Below are positions 1-5,841 of a DNA stretch of 5,841 bases, piece by piece. A model generated the notes under the pieces. That model searched no databases, was not told the DNA's origin, and was given only the letters and a program-made list of their open reading frames with translations. Source of the DNA: Candidatus Cloacimonas sp. 4484_275 (lineage in GTDB: Bacteria > Cloacimonadota > Cloacimonadia > Cloacimonadales > TCS61); contig NATF01000104.1 in assembly GCA_002085205.1 (NCBI GenBank), positions 1 through 5,841 of the forward strand. Reading direction: 5' to 3'. The position numbers were made by a program, and so were the translations under genes. Position 1 is the stretch's first letter, and every line of letters starts with the position of its first letter.

Positions 1-657
1 TTAACAATCAAAAAAACCTGCCGGAAGCTGGCAAAAAACGGTTTTGGGAATTATCAAAAATTCCTCTCGCTTTGCAACGATTCCGTACTTGCCAAACAAC
101 TTACCGGATTTTCAATTCCGAATCTGGAAGGTTTTCTTTATCCCGAAACTTATTATTTTCCCGAAGAAACACAAGAACGGTTTATCATAGAACATCTTGT
201 AAACCAATTTTTTAAAGTAACTTCAAAACTTAACTTCAATACTCCCCACAATCTTAATTTCTATCAAACAATAATTCTTGCTTCAATCGTGGAAAAAGAA
301 GCCAAAATGAATGATGAAAAGCCATTGATCGCGAGTGTTTATCTTAATCGATTACAATTTAACTATAAACTTCAAGCCGACCCGACAATCGCATACATTC
401 TTGAGCAAATGGGAAAAAACCGAAAAAAAATTTATTACAAGGATCTTGAACTTGATTCTCCTTTTAATACTTACAAATATCCCGGATTACCGCCGACTCC
501 TATTTGCAGCCCTTCCCTTTCTTCTATTGAAGCAGTTCTGAAACCTGCTGATACGAACTATTTTTTCTTTTTTGCCGATAACAAAGGAAGACATATTTTT
601 TCCCAAACCTATAATCAACATCTGTATAAGCAAAGAGAACTAAAAAATGGAAGATAA
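1..657 (+). CDS. mltG: Endolytic murein transglycosylase MltG (5'-truncated, C-terminal 218 residues)
   Basis: This is the C-terminal part of an MltG/YceG-family enzyme, which cuts nascent glycan strands in the periplasm while anchored in the inner membrane. The frame is open from the first base of the window to TAA at 655-657; the N-terminal anchor and true start lie upstream. Seen in the translation: LEGFLYPETYYFP (about residues 43-55), ILASIVEKEA (about 92-101) carrying the family's catalytic glutamate in the VEKE stretch, LQADPTIAY (about 124-132), and a C-terminal SPFNTYKYPGLPPTPI block (about 153-168) followed by the usual 'AVLKPADTNYFFFFAD' ending. These blocks come in the order and spacing known for MltG. 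The GTG at 289 is an internal valine codon, not a start. The last 11 bases overlap the next gene, which suggests co-transcription and translational coupling. Identification is by motif recall, not by a search. Confidence 0.93.
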   Translation, partial: LTIKKTCRKLAKNGFGNYQKFLSLCNDSVLAKQLTGFSIPNLEGFLYPETYYFPEETQERFIIEHLVNQFFKVTSKLNFNTPHNLNFYQTIILASIVEKEAKMNDEKPLIASVYLNRLQFNYKLQADPTIAYILEQMGKNRKKIYYKDLELDSPFNTYKYPGLPPTPICSPSLSSIEAVLKPADTNYFFFFADNKGRHIFSQTYNQHLYKQRELKNGR

Positions 658-1511
658 TATTCTTTTGCATTTGGCAATCATTATATTTTTCTCCAAAATA
701 TTGGGCGCTCTTTCCAGAAAATTCAAGCAACCGCCGGTTATCGGAATGTTACTCCTCGGAGTTGTTTTAGGACCCACTTTTTTGCATTTCATAGAGCCGG
801 ACGAGGTAATAAAATGGATTGCTAAAGTCGGCGTTCTCTTTCTTCTTTTCGAAGCCGGTTTGGAAACCAATCTGAAAAGAATTAAAGAAGATTCCAAACA
901 AGCAATTCTGCCCGCACTCGGTGGAATTGTTACTCCTTTTTTATTGGGATTTGTCTTATCGTATTTCGTGTATCAAGACTTCGTGGAAGGATTAATCGTC
1001 GGAATCATACTCACCGCAACAAGTGTTAGCGTGAGTGTGATGACTTTAATTGATATGGACAAAATCAAAAGTATCGAAGGAAGATGTATCGTTAATGCCG
1101 CGATTATAGATGATATAGTCGGAATTCTTCTGCTCACTTTTATTTTCGGTTTAACCGTTAAAACGGAAAATATGAATGTAGCTCTTTCGCTTGTCAAAAT
1201 TCTCGCCTTTTTTGTAGTGTCTTTCATCTTCGGTTTATATATTTTACAACCGTTTTTTTTGAATTTAAAAAAAATATTGATGGAAAATGTGGTAATTTCG
1301 TTGGCAATTGCATCGGTACTTCTTTATTCGTGGTTTGCCGAAAAAACCGGTTTGGCAGCCATTACGGGCGCATATTTTGCCGGTCTGTTTTTAGGGCAAA
1401 CACAATACCGTCGGTTTGTTCACGAAGGAATTTCCAATAATTACCAGCGCTTTGGTTACTCCGTTTCTGTTAAAATTCGGATTTACCAAATTGCAGGGAA
1501 AAACATTTTAA
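647..1511 (+). pseudogene. Antiporter gene with internal deletion and frameshift (original boundaries)
   Basis: This is an alternative reading of the left half of the fused frame. From 647 to about 1429 the antiporter reads in frame 2 and ends at the conserved 'RFVHEG' after membrane segment 9. From about 1431 the other frame (codons starting at positions divisible by 3) reads IITSALVTPFLLKFGF, which is what the last helix of KefB-type antiporters looks like (typically ...TTLITPPLLK), and stops at TAA 1509-1511. Between these two conserved blocks relatives have roughly 90-100 residues (the segment with the 'P-FF-S-G' helix and two or three more helices). So about 270-300 bases, of length 2 modulo 3, appear to be missing. 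Restoring them would give a protein near 385 residues, the usual core length of the family. Sequence alone cannot tell whether the loss is biological or an assembly collapse. Confidence 0.65.
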
Positions 1512-2353
1512 AACAAAAGGAGTCGGATATGTGGAAAGAAATTATAGATGAAGAATTAATTTTTATCAATCCCGATGTAAAAGACAAAAAGGACCTTTTT
1601 GAAGGAATGGTAAACCATGTTTACAATAAAGATTATATAAGAAACAGAAAAAGATTTCTCAAAGCTCTGTGGGAAAGAGAGGAAAAGTCCAATACGGAAT
1701 TGATTCCCGGAGTTGCTCTTCCCCACGCGCGCAGTAACAGTGTCGAAAAGCTCTTTGTATGTATCATCGTTCTGAAAAACGGTTTGGATTACAACAATCC
1801 CGAAATGGGTCCGGTTCAAATAGTTTTCTTTTTCGGTTGCTCGGAAAATCACAACAAAGAATATTTACAACTTTTGGCACAATCTTCCCGCGTGTTGAGA
1901 GATTCCGAAACCAGAAAAAAAATCATCGATGCCCAAAAGCCATCGGAAATTATCGAAATATTGGAAAAATTCGACGAAGAAGAAAAACCGGCCGAGGAAA
2001 ACAAAAACTATCTTTTGATACTTACTTTGAATGATGTGAGCAAATCTTCCGAAGTCGTTTCGGCAATGGTCGAAGTGGGAATTACAAACGCTTCCATAAT
2101 TGATTCCGTTTCCATGGCAAAAAAATTGGCTTACGAAATGCCGCTTTTTGCAGGTTTAAGTTATATGGCGGGTGGAAAATCCAAAGAATCGCAGATTATC
2201 TTTTGTCATATTCCCGGCAAACAAACCGCTTATAAACTTGCCGAACTTTTGAAGAAAAACGGAATCGATCTCAATCGACAAGGAACCGGATTCATTCAAA
2301 CAATCGAAGTTAAGGATATTATAGGTAATTTTGAAGAAGATATTGATTTGTAA
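647..2353 (+). CDS. Kef-type cation/proton antiporter fused in frame to EIIA and PII-like domains (probably a deletion-created fusion)
   Basis: This is a single 568-codon open frame. Residues 1-261 are a CPA2/KefB-type monovalent cation:proton antiporter of the inner membrane, with about nine hydrophobic segments. It has the TATSVSVSV stretch (123-131), the paired aspartates of the ion site at D155-D156 (AAIIDDIVGI), and AITGAYFAGLFLGQTQ (238-253). Family members continue for about 100 more residues with four or so core helices; here they are absent. Residues 262-294 resemble nothing in the family and appear to be the antiporter tail and intergenic spacer read in the wrong frame. Residues 295-440 are a PTS EIIA domain with the phospho-acceptor histidine H360 (GVALPHAR), and 453-562 look like a PII-type fold. 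The start at ATG 647 has a weak AGAGA (634-638) and overlaps mltG by 11 bases. As it stands the antiporter part is unlikely to transport. The open frame is certain; that it makes one functional protein is doubtful. Confidence 0.7.
   Translation: MEDNILLHLAIIIFFSKILGALSRKFKQPPVIGMLLLGVVLGPTFLHFIEPDEVIKWIAKVGVLFLLFEAGLETNLKRIKEDSKQAILPALGGIVTPFLLGFVLSYFVYQDFVEGLIVGIILTATSVSVSVMTLIDMDKIKSIEGRCIVNAAIIDDIVGILLLTFIFGLTVKTENMNVALSLVKILAFFVVSFIFGLYILQPFFLNLKKILMENVVISLAIASVLLYSWFAEKTGLAAITGAYFAGLFLGQTQYRRFVHEGISNNYQRFGYSVSVKIRIYQIAGKNILKQKESDMWKEIIDEELIFINPDVKDKKDLFEGMVNHVYNKDYIRNRKRFLKALWEREEKSNTELIPGVALPHARSNSVEKLFVCIIVLKNGLDYNNPEMGPVQIVFFFGCSENHNKEYLQLLAQSSRVLRDSETRKKIIDAQKPSEIIEILEKFDEEEKPAEENKNYLLILTLNDVSKSSEVVSAMVEVGITNASIIDSVSMAKKLAYEMPLFAGLSYMAGGKSKESQIIFCHIPGKQTAYKLAELLKKNGIDLNRQGTGFIQTIEVKDIIGNFEEDIDL
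1424..1441 (+). other. Inferred deletion junction inside the antiporter gene
   Basis: The last residue that fits the antiporter in frame 2 is G261 (codon 1427-1429). The first that fits the terminal helix in frame 3 is within about 1431-1441. The join therefore falls inside this short interval. No direct repeat at the junction can be tested, because the lost sequence is not available. The sequence on both sides has the same codon style, so no foreign insertion is indicated. Confidence 0.6.
1517..1522 (+). promoter_or_regulatory. Ribosome binding site AAGGAG for an internal start at ATG 1529
   Basis: AAGGAG lies six bases before ATG 1529, the best Shine-Dalgarno match noticed in the window. 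It sits in the 17-base spacer between the frame-3 stop of the antiporter (1509-1511) and the ATG, as expected between two operon genes. Inside a genuine fusion gene such a site would be a coincidence. It decides the start of the EIIA protein. Confidence 0.75.
1529..2353 (+). CDS. PTS EIIA-like regulator with C-terminal PII-like domain (274 residues, from the internal start)
   Basis: Read from ATG 1529 this is a complete cytoplasmic protein. Residues 1-146 match the EIIA domain of the fructose/mannitol/PtsN type: an opening MWKEIIDEE, an N-terminal helix region, and GVALPHAR, whose histidine (H66 here, H360 in the fused frame) is the phosphorylation site. A highly charged linker follows (DEEEKPAEENK, about 149-159). 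Residues 159-268 alternate strand-helix-strand-strand-helix-strand: NYLLILTLND, a helix, GITNASIIDSV, a glycine-containing loop near 195-219, QIIFCHIP, a helix, GTGFIQTIEV. That is the layout of PII/GlnB-type ferredoxin-like domains, with the loop where the T-loop would be. No sugar permease, HPr or EI gene is present, so a regulatory rather than transport role is inferred, most likely controlling the adjoining antiporter. The EIIA call is firm; the PII-like call is a fold guess from the pattern. Confidence 0.72.
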   Translation: MWKEIIDEELIFINPDVKDKKDLFEGMVNHVYNKDYIRNRKRFLKALWEREEKSNTELIPGVALPHARSNSVEKLFVCIIVLKNGLDYNNPEMGPVQIVFFFGCSENHNKEYLQLLAQSSRVLRDSETRKKIIDAQKPSEIIEILEKFDEEEKPAEENKNYLLILTLNDVSKSSEVVSAMVEVGITNASIIDSVSMAKKLAYEMPLFAGLSYMAGGKSKESQIIFCHIPGKQTAYKLAELLKKNGIDLNRQGTGFIQTIEVKDIIGNFEEDIDL

Positions 2354-2527
2354 TATCCTCTGATTAAGTGAATTAGATTTTCATATTTTCTTTAATTCCA
2401 ATCCCATTGTATTTTTAGTATTTCAATTTTTTCTTTACGAATTTTCCCTTAATTTAAAGTTTTGCTGTGAGGGAGTGGAAATTTTTGTATTGATTTGGGT
2501 GAAGTCATAAAAATTATGGGATTAATA
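2354..2527 (+). other. T-rich intergenic gap between the antiporter/EIIA unit and the outer-membrane gene
   Basis: About 174 noncoding bases, strongly T-rich on the + strand between 2380 and 2460. This is the only substantial gap in the window and the natural place for a terminator of the left unit and a promoter of the right unit. I found no convincing -35/-10 pair: the best, TTGCTG (2462-2467) and TTGTAT (2485-2490) with 17 bases between, matches only half of each consensus. A GAGGGAG at 2470-2475 looks like a ribosome site, but only very short frames follow it. Confidence 0.5.
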
Positions 2528-3907
2528 ATGAGAAAATTTTTTATTTTTTTACTTTTACTAATTATTTCATTTTATTTACATTCGGAAAACAAAATCATTA
2601 AATTTGAAGGCGGATATTACAATGTTAAAATCCATTTTTTCAGTTCTTCTCTTACCGGAATTTCATCTTCTTTGGGAAACTTTGGTAACACGATTTCTTC
2701 TCTCACCACCGAACCGGCAATTGTAAGTCTCAATCCCGCCGCTCTTTCAGGGTTTAGAAATAATCGAATCTCGGCAGATTTTTTACCAAAATTTTCCATC
2801 AATACCAATTCCTTCTACGATATAAATTCAAAAGTAAAAAACATTATCGACCAGCGAAACGAAATAGTCTGCGAACCGATTTATCCGGATATTTCGATTG
2901 AAGTGGGACAAAAAGGCGGAATAAAAAATTTTGCGGCAACATTTTCTCTCTCCGATTACGGAACATTCGGTTTTTCATTTCACAATCCTTTGGATTTTTC
3001 TTTTATAATGACCGGCAACGGCTCTTCCGGAATTCTTGCCGATTACAGTTTGGAAGATACAACAAAGGTTTCGATGAGTGTGGAAACTTTCGCTTCTTTG
3101 GATGCTCGTTTTAACCAAGTTGATATCGGTTTCGGGAAACAATACAACAACCTTTCTTTCGGAATCGGCGCAAGTTGGCTTTATTCAAAAATCTTCGGCA
3201 ATTTCGACACAAAATTCGAGGGTGTTATCAGACGTTACGGAACAGAACAAATTGACGAAGCTTTTAACGATCCTACCGTAGATTTCCGAAATACTTTAGA
3301 CGATTCCATACGATTGGATTTCCAAACCGTTCTTTTTGCACCGGTATTGGCAGTAACTTATCGCAAATCCGCTCAACTTACTTTCGACGGAGTTTTCAAA
3401 TTACCTTCAAAAAATAATTACGACGGATTTATGAAAATAACCCAATATACGCTGGGAGTTTTAAATGAAAACAGCCTGTTTAATCCCGACGAAGAACTTC
3501 TTGACCAAACCTTGCTGGAATTAAGCAGAATGACATACACCAATCGCACTGTGTATGAAAGTACGCAACTGACGCTGTCTTATCCGGGAAAATTGGCGGC
3601 CAGCGATTCTCACAAAAAGTATAGTTACGGATTTGTCTTAAATCATGTTTTCAAATACGGATTTCGATTGAATCCGCCTTCCGGCAAAATCGCTTTTTCC
3701 CTCGGAGGACAATTCATTTTTGCCGACCAATATTTGAAAAATGTAAAAAATGTTAAAGGAGAACTTGTTGAGCCCAAAACGAATATACTCATTCCGTCCT
3801 TTTCAACCGGCTTGAAAATTCCTTTAAACCAAAATGTGGTATTTGACATAAGCTTAATGAGTTTACCTTCGCCGTTTGCCAGAATAGGTGTAACCTATGG
3901 ATTTTGA
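2528..3907 (+). CDS. Outer-membrane beta-barrel protein, FadL/PorV-like (459 residues)
   Basis: An exported protein of unknown substrate, predicted to form a barrel in the outer membrane. The start at ATG 2528 is chosen because it gives a clean signal peptide: MRK, a hydrophobic run FFIFLLLLIISFYL, then HSEN, with cleavage likely near residues 19-21. Upstream in-frame starts exist at TTG 2495 and ATG 2516 but would put an odd extension before the signal; no strong ribosome site distinguishes them. Residues 69-76 read NPAALSGF, like the NPAGL motif near the N-terminus of FadL/OMPP1 and PorV-type barrels. The rest shows alternating hydrophobic/polar strands with Gly and aromatic residues (for example about 140-165, 195-225 and 360-395), polar loops between them, and a final strand ending RIGVTYGF, with the terminal Phe expected for BAM-dependent insertion. 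The next gene begins nine bases downstream, so the two are probably co-transcribed. Hydrophobic transport, or a secretion-system accessory role like PorV, are both possible. Confidence 0.75.
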   Translation: MRKFFIFLLLLIISFYLHSENKIIKFEGGYYNVKIHFFSSSLTGISSSLGNFGNTISSLTTEPAIVSLNPAALSGFRNNRISADFLPKFSINTNSFYDINSKVKNIIDQRNEIVCEPIYPDISIEVGQKGGIKNFAATFSLSDYGTFGFSFHNPLDFSFIMTGNGSSGILADYSLEDTTKVSMSVETFASLDARFNQVDIGFGKQYNNLSFGIGASWLYSKIFGNFDTKFEGVIRRYGTEQIDEAFNDPTVDFRNTLDDSIRLDFQTVLFAPVLAVTYRKSAQLTFDGVFKLPSKNNYDGFMKITQYTLGVLNENSLFNPDEELLDQTLLELSRMTYTNRTVYESTQLTLSYPGKLAASDSHKKYSYGFVLNHVFKYGFRLNPPSGKIAFSLGGQFIFADQYLKNVKNVKGELVEPKTNILIPSFSTGLKIPLNQNVVFDISLMSLPSPFARIGVTYGF

Positions 3908-3912
3908 GAGGA
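3906..3912 (+). promoter_or_regulatory. Ribosome binding site GAGAGGA overlapping the upstream stop codon
   Basis: GAGAGGA ends four bases before ATG 3917 and shares bases with the TGA stop (3905-3907) of the outer-membrane gene. This fixes the start of the next gene and suggests that its translation is linked to termination of the upstream one. Confidence 0.7.
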
Positions 3913-3916
3913 TTAA

Positions 3917-5841
3917 ATGAAATTCTATAAAATATCGTTAATAATTTTTTTGATTTCAACTTTTTTGGAATTATTCGCCAATCCGCAATTCGGAAATCAA
4001 GTTGATTTGGGACTAATCGAAAATGACGAAATCGACGAAGCCTCCGGGATTGTTGCCAGCCGAAAAAACAATAATGTATTTTGGCTTCATAACGACTCCG
4101 GTAACGAAAATGTAATTTATGCAATAAATTCATCGGGAAATAATTTGGGAATTTACACAATCTCCGGTATAACCAATCGCGATTGGGAAGATATAACCAT
4201 CGGTCCCGGACCTGATCCTGACGAAGATTATATCTATCTCGGCGACATTGGAGATAATAATTTACAATACGAAGAAAAATATATTTACCGTTTTATCGAA
4301 CCGGATGTTTCCGAATTTCAAGACCCTGTTTTTGATGTAATTTCCAATGTGGAAACCATCACTTTCCAATATCCGGAAAATATTCTTTATGATGCGGAAA
4401 CTCTAATGTCCGATCCCGTTACCGGTGATCTTTATGTCGTTACAAAAAGATACGGCGGAAATGTGGATTATGTTTTTCGGGCGGCTTATCCACAATCTAC
4501 GGAAACGACAATTACTCTGGAAGAAGTAGCTCAATTAACAATTCCGGATTTTTTGGGTTACGGAGCAACTGGCGGTGATATTTCTTCCTCCGGTTTGGAA
4601 ATTTTAATTAAAACCTATTCTGATGTTTACTATTGGTCTCGGAAATTGGATGACAATCTTTGGGAAGCTTTTGATGATGAGCCTCTCATGGAACCTTATT
4701 CGCAAGAACCGCAGGGAGAAGCAATTTGCTGGAAAGCGGACGCAATGGGATATTACACCGTCAGCGAAGAATATATGGAAGTTCCGGCTCACCTTTATCT
4801 TTATCCTCGAATCGATAATTTTATCTCTTTAAGCCAGCTTCCAAATTCACTTTATCAACCTAGCGAAACTTTTCGCATCGAATGGTCGCCCTCCGATTTG
4901 TACTGTGAAATGTATTATTCATCCTCGCCCGGAGGAGAAGACTTGAATAATTATGTCCCGCTCGGATTAAACGGAATCGGTAGTATTCAATCCACTCCCG
5001 GGAATGTAGGTTTGGGAATAGGCGTTTATTATTGCGTTCTCCATAATCCGGAATATAATTATACTTCCGTAGAATTCCAACTTATTGTGGAATCTCCGCA
5101 AGCCGTAACAATGATGACTCCGATTAACGGTTCGGTGATAACAAATACAACTCCGATTTTCAGTTGGGAAGCGAATCCGGGTGTTCCTTATTATTTTCTC
5201 GTACTTTCCGATCATCCTTTTACCGTGGAAGAAGACGAAGACGGTCATCCTATTGTAATTGGTTTGCAACCCATTTGGCAGATCATCACTCCCAACACTT
5301 CCGCTCTTTACGGCGAACAAGACCCTTCCGGTTATTTTACCAACAATGCTCCGCCGCTTGTTCCGGGAATTACTTATAATTGGTTGGTTGCCAATAATTA
5401 CGGTAATGATCCGTTATTCACTTCCAAAATCGTTTCTTCTCCTTTCGGTTTTGAATTTTCATCCGAACAAACCATTGATTCTCCCATTTTGATTTTGCCG
5501 GAAAACAATGCCACTATTTTGGGAGATGATTTAATTAATTTTCAATGGTCCTCCGTCCCGGGAGCTATGAACTATAGAATTTTTCTTTATGAGATTCGAG
5601 AGGAAAACGGAAGCGAAGGTTACTATCCCATTTGGAACCAAATAACTACCGAAAACCACATTAATTTCAATGCGGAAAATATTTTGATAAATGCCGAATA
5701 TGCTTGGAAAGTTTTCGCTTCCGACGAAAATGATGTCAGTTCCGTAAGTACTGATTTTCGTTTTACCTACAGCACAATAATCGGAACGCTTCGTCTTTAT
5801 GTTCGCAACATTGACGGTTCTCCGGTTGGTTATGCCAATGT
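3917..5841 (+). CDS. Secreted multidomain protein: propeller-like N-terminal domain, Ig/Fn3-like repeats, carboxypeptidase-regulatory-like module (3'-truncated, 641 residues visible)
   Basis: An open frame from ATG 3917 to the window edge with no stop. Residues 1-21 are a signal peptide (MKFYK, a hydrophobic run, ELFA, then NPQ). Residues about 28-297 form a domain I recognise from many secreted bacterial proteins of unknown function, probably a beta-propeller. Its marks in order are EASGIVASR (41-49), LHNDSG (57-62), DWEDI (89-93), GDIGDNN (109-115), YDAETL (158-163), VTK (175-177), a GGDISSSG turn (219-226) with KTYSDVYYW (232-240), and QGEAI (266-270). The clustered Asp residues could bind metal. 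Three Ig/Fn3-like domains follow: about 303-391 (C330 and C373 could pair), 394-515 and 521-617. The last two share a 'P.NG/N-ATI...F.W' opening and an FxF ending. From about 620, IIGTLRLYVRNIDGSPVGYAN looks like the start of a carboxypeptidase-regulatory or PEGA-type module. A C-terminal sorting domain may lie off the window. Function unknown; surface or extracellular location is inferred. Confidence 0.8.
   Translation, partial: MKFYKISLIIFLISTFLELFANPQFGNQVDLGLIENDEIDEASGIVASRKNNNVFWLHNDSGNENVIYAINSSGNNLGIYTISGITNRDWEDITIGPGPDPDEDYIYLGDIGDNNLQYEEKYIYRFIEPDVSEFQDPVFDVISNVETITFQYPENILYDAETLMSDPVTGDLYVVTKRYGGNVDYVFRAAYPQSTETTITLEEVAQLTIPDFLGYGATGGDISSSGLEILIKTYSDVYYWSRKLDDNLWEAFDDEPLMEPYSQEPQGEAICWKADAMGYYTVSEEYMEVPAHLYLYPRIDNFISLSQLPNSLYQPSETFRIEWSPSDLYCEMYYSSSPGGEDLNNYVPLGLNGIGSIQSTPGNVGLGIGVYYCVLHNPEYNYTSVEFQLIVESPQAVTMMTPINGSVITNTTPIFSWEANPGVPYYFLVLSDHPFTVEEDEDGHPIVIGLQPIWQIITPNTSALYGEQDPSGYFTNNAPPLVPGITYNWLVANNYGNDPLFTSKIVSSPFGFEFSSEQTIDSPILILPENNATILGDDLINFQWSSVPGAMNYRIFLYEIREENGSEGYYPIWNQITTENHINFNAENILINAEYAWKVFASDENDVSSVSTDFRFTYSTIIGTLRLYVRNIDGSPVGYAN

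Noticed and set aside
1422..1511. Programmed ribosomal frameshift joining the antiporter to its tail
   Set aside because: No slippery heptamer or downstream structure is seen near 1424-1441, and a shift alone would not supply the missing 90-100 residues.
1430..1528. Residues 262-294 of the fused frame as a real linker domain
   Set aside because: The same DNA reads as a typical antiporter terminal helix in another frame followed by a ribosome-site spacer, which explains it better.
2336..2360. Inverted repeat GATATT / AATATC (7-base loop) across the stop codon of the EIIA frame, as a possible terminator
   Set aside because: The stem is only six A/T-rich pairs plus two beyond a mismatch, and no T run follows directly. 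Too weak to call.
2462..2490. Possible promoter TTGCTG-17-TTGTAT before the outer-membrane gene
   Set aside because: Each box matches the sigma-70 consensus at only three of six positions, in a T-rich region where such matches arise by chance.
2495..2527. Start of the outer-membrane gene at TTG 2495 or ATG 2516
   Set aside because: Either start places extra residues before a clean signal peptide that begins exactly at ATG 2528. The only purine-rich site (2470-2475) is too far from 2495.
3789..4160. Reverse-strand open frame of 123 codons across the junction of the barrel and secreted-protein genes
   Set aside because: It lies opposite two well-supported genes, and its translation has irregular composition and no recognisable motif. 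A shadow frame.
4967..5320. Reverse-strand open frame of 117 codons inside the secreted-protein gene
   Set aside because: It is wholly antisense to a continuous coding frame with clear domain motifs, and shows no domain of its own.

Overview
The window is AT-rich bacterial DNA with all genes on the + strand and tightly packed. It holds the 3' end of an mltG-like gene, a Kef-type cation/proton antiporter reading frame joined to a PTS EIIA-like regulator, an outer-membrane beta-barrel gene, and the 5' part of a large secreted multidomain gene that runs off the right edge. Two genes with signal peptides, a beta-barrel ending in Phe, and exported proteins with Ig/Fn3-like modules point to a Gram-negative-type (diderm) bacterium. 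The style resembles low-GC FCB-group or Cloacimonadota-like genomes, but that placement is an impression from composition and gene style, not a proof.

Layout. Positions 1-657 are the C-terminal 218 residues of the endolytic transglycosylase MltG. It overlaps by 11 bases the next open frame (647-2353, 568 codons). Residues 1-261 of that frame are a normal CPA2/KefB-type antiporter through about nine membrane segments. Residues 295-568 are an EIIA (PTS fructose/mannitol or PtsN-type) domain followed by a PII-like domain. The join is abnormal. The typical antiporter C-terminal end is visible in another frame (frame 3, about 1431-1511, with its own stop), and an AAGGAG ribosome binding site and ATG (1529) follow it. 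The simplest reading is two adjacent genes, antiporter and EIIA-PII regulator. A deletion of about 0.3 kb (length 2 mod 3) at about 1424-1441 removed the last core helices of the antiporter and fused the frames. It may be a real mutation or an assembly error.

After a T-rich gap of about 170 bases comes a 459-residue FadL/PorV-like outer-membrane beta-barrel (2528-3907). Nine bases later starts a secreted protein (3917 to beyond 5841) with a propeller-like N-terminal domain, three Ig/Fn3-like domains and the beginning of a carboxypeptidase-regulatory-like module.

How the genes work together: the left pair or trio (mltG, antiporter, EIIA-PII) looks like one transcription unit combining cell-wall and ion-homeostasis functions, with the EIIA-PII protein the probable regulator of the antiporter. 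The right pair looks like a second unit making an outer-membrane barrel and a surface or secreted protein. No RNA genes, mobile elements, CRISPR arrays or long DNA repeats were seen.
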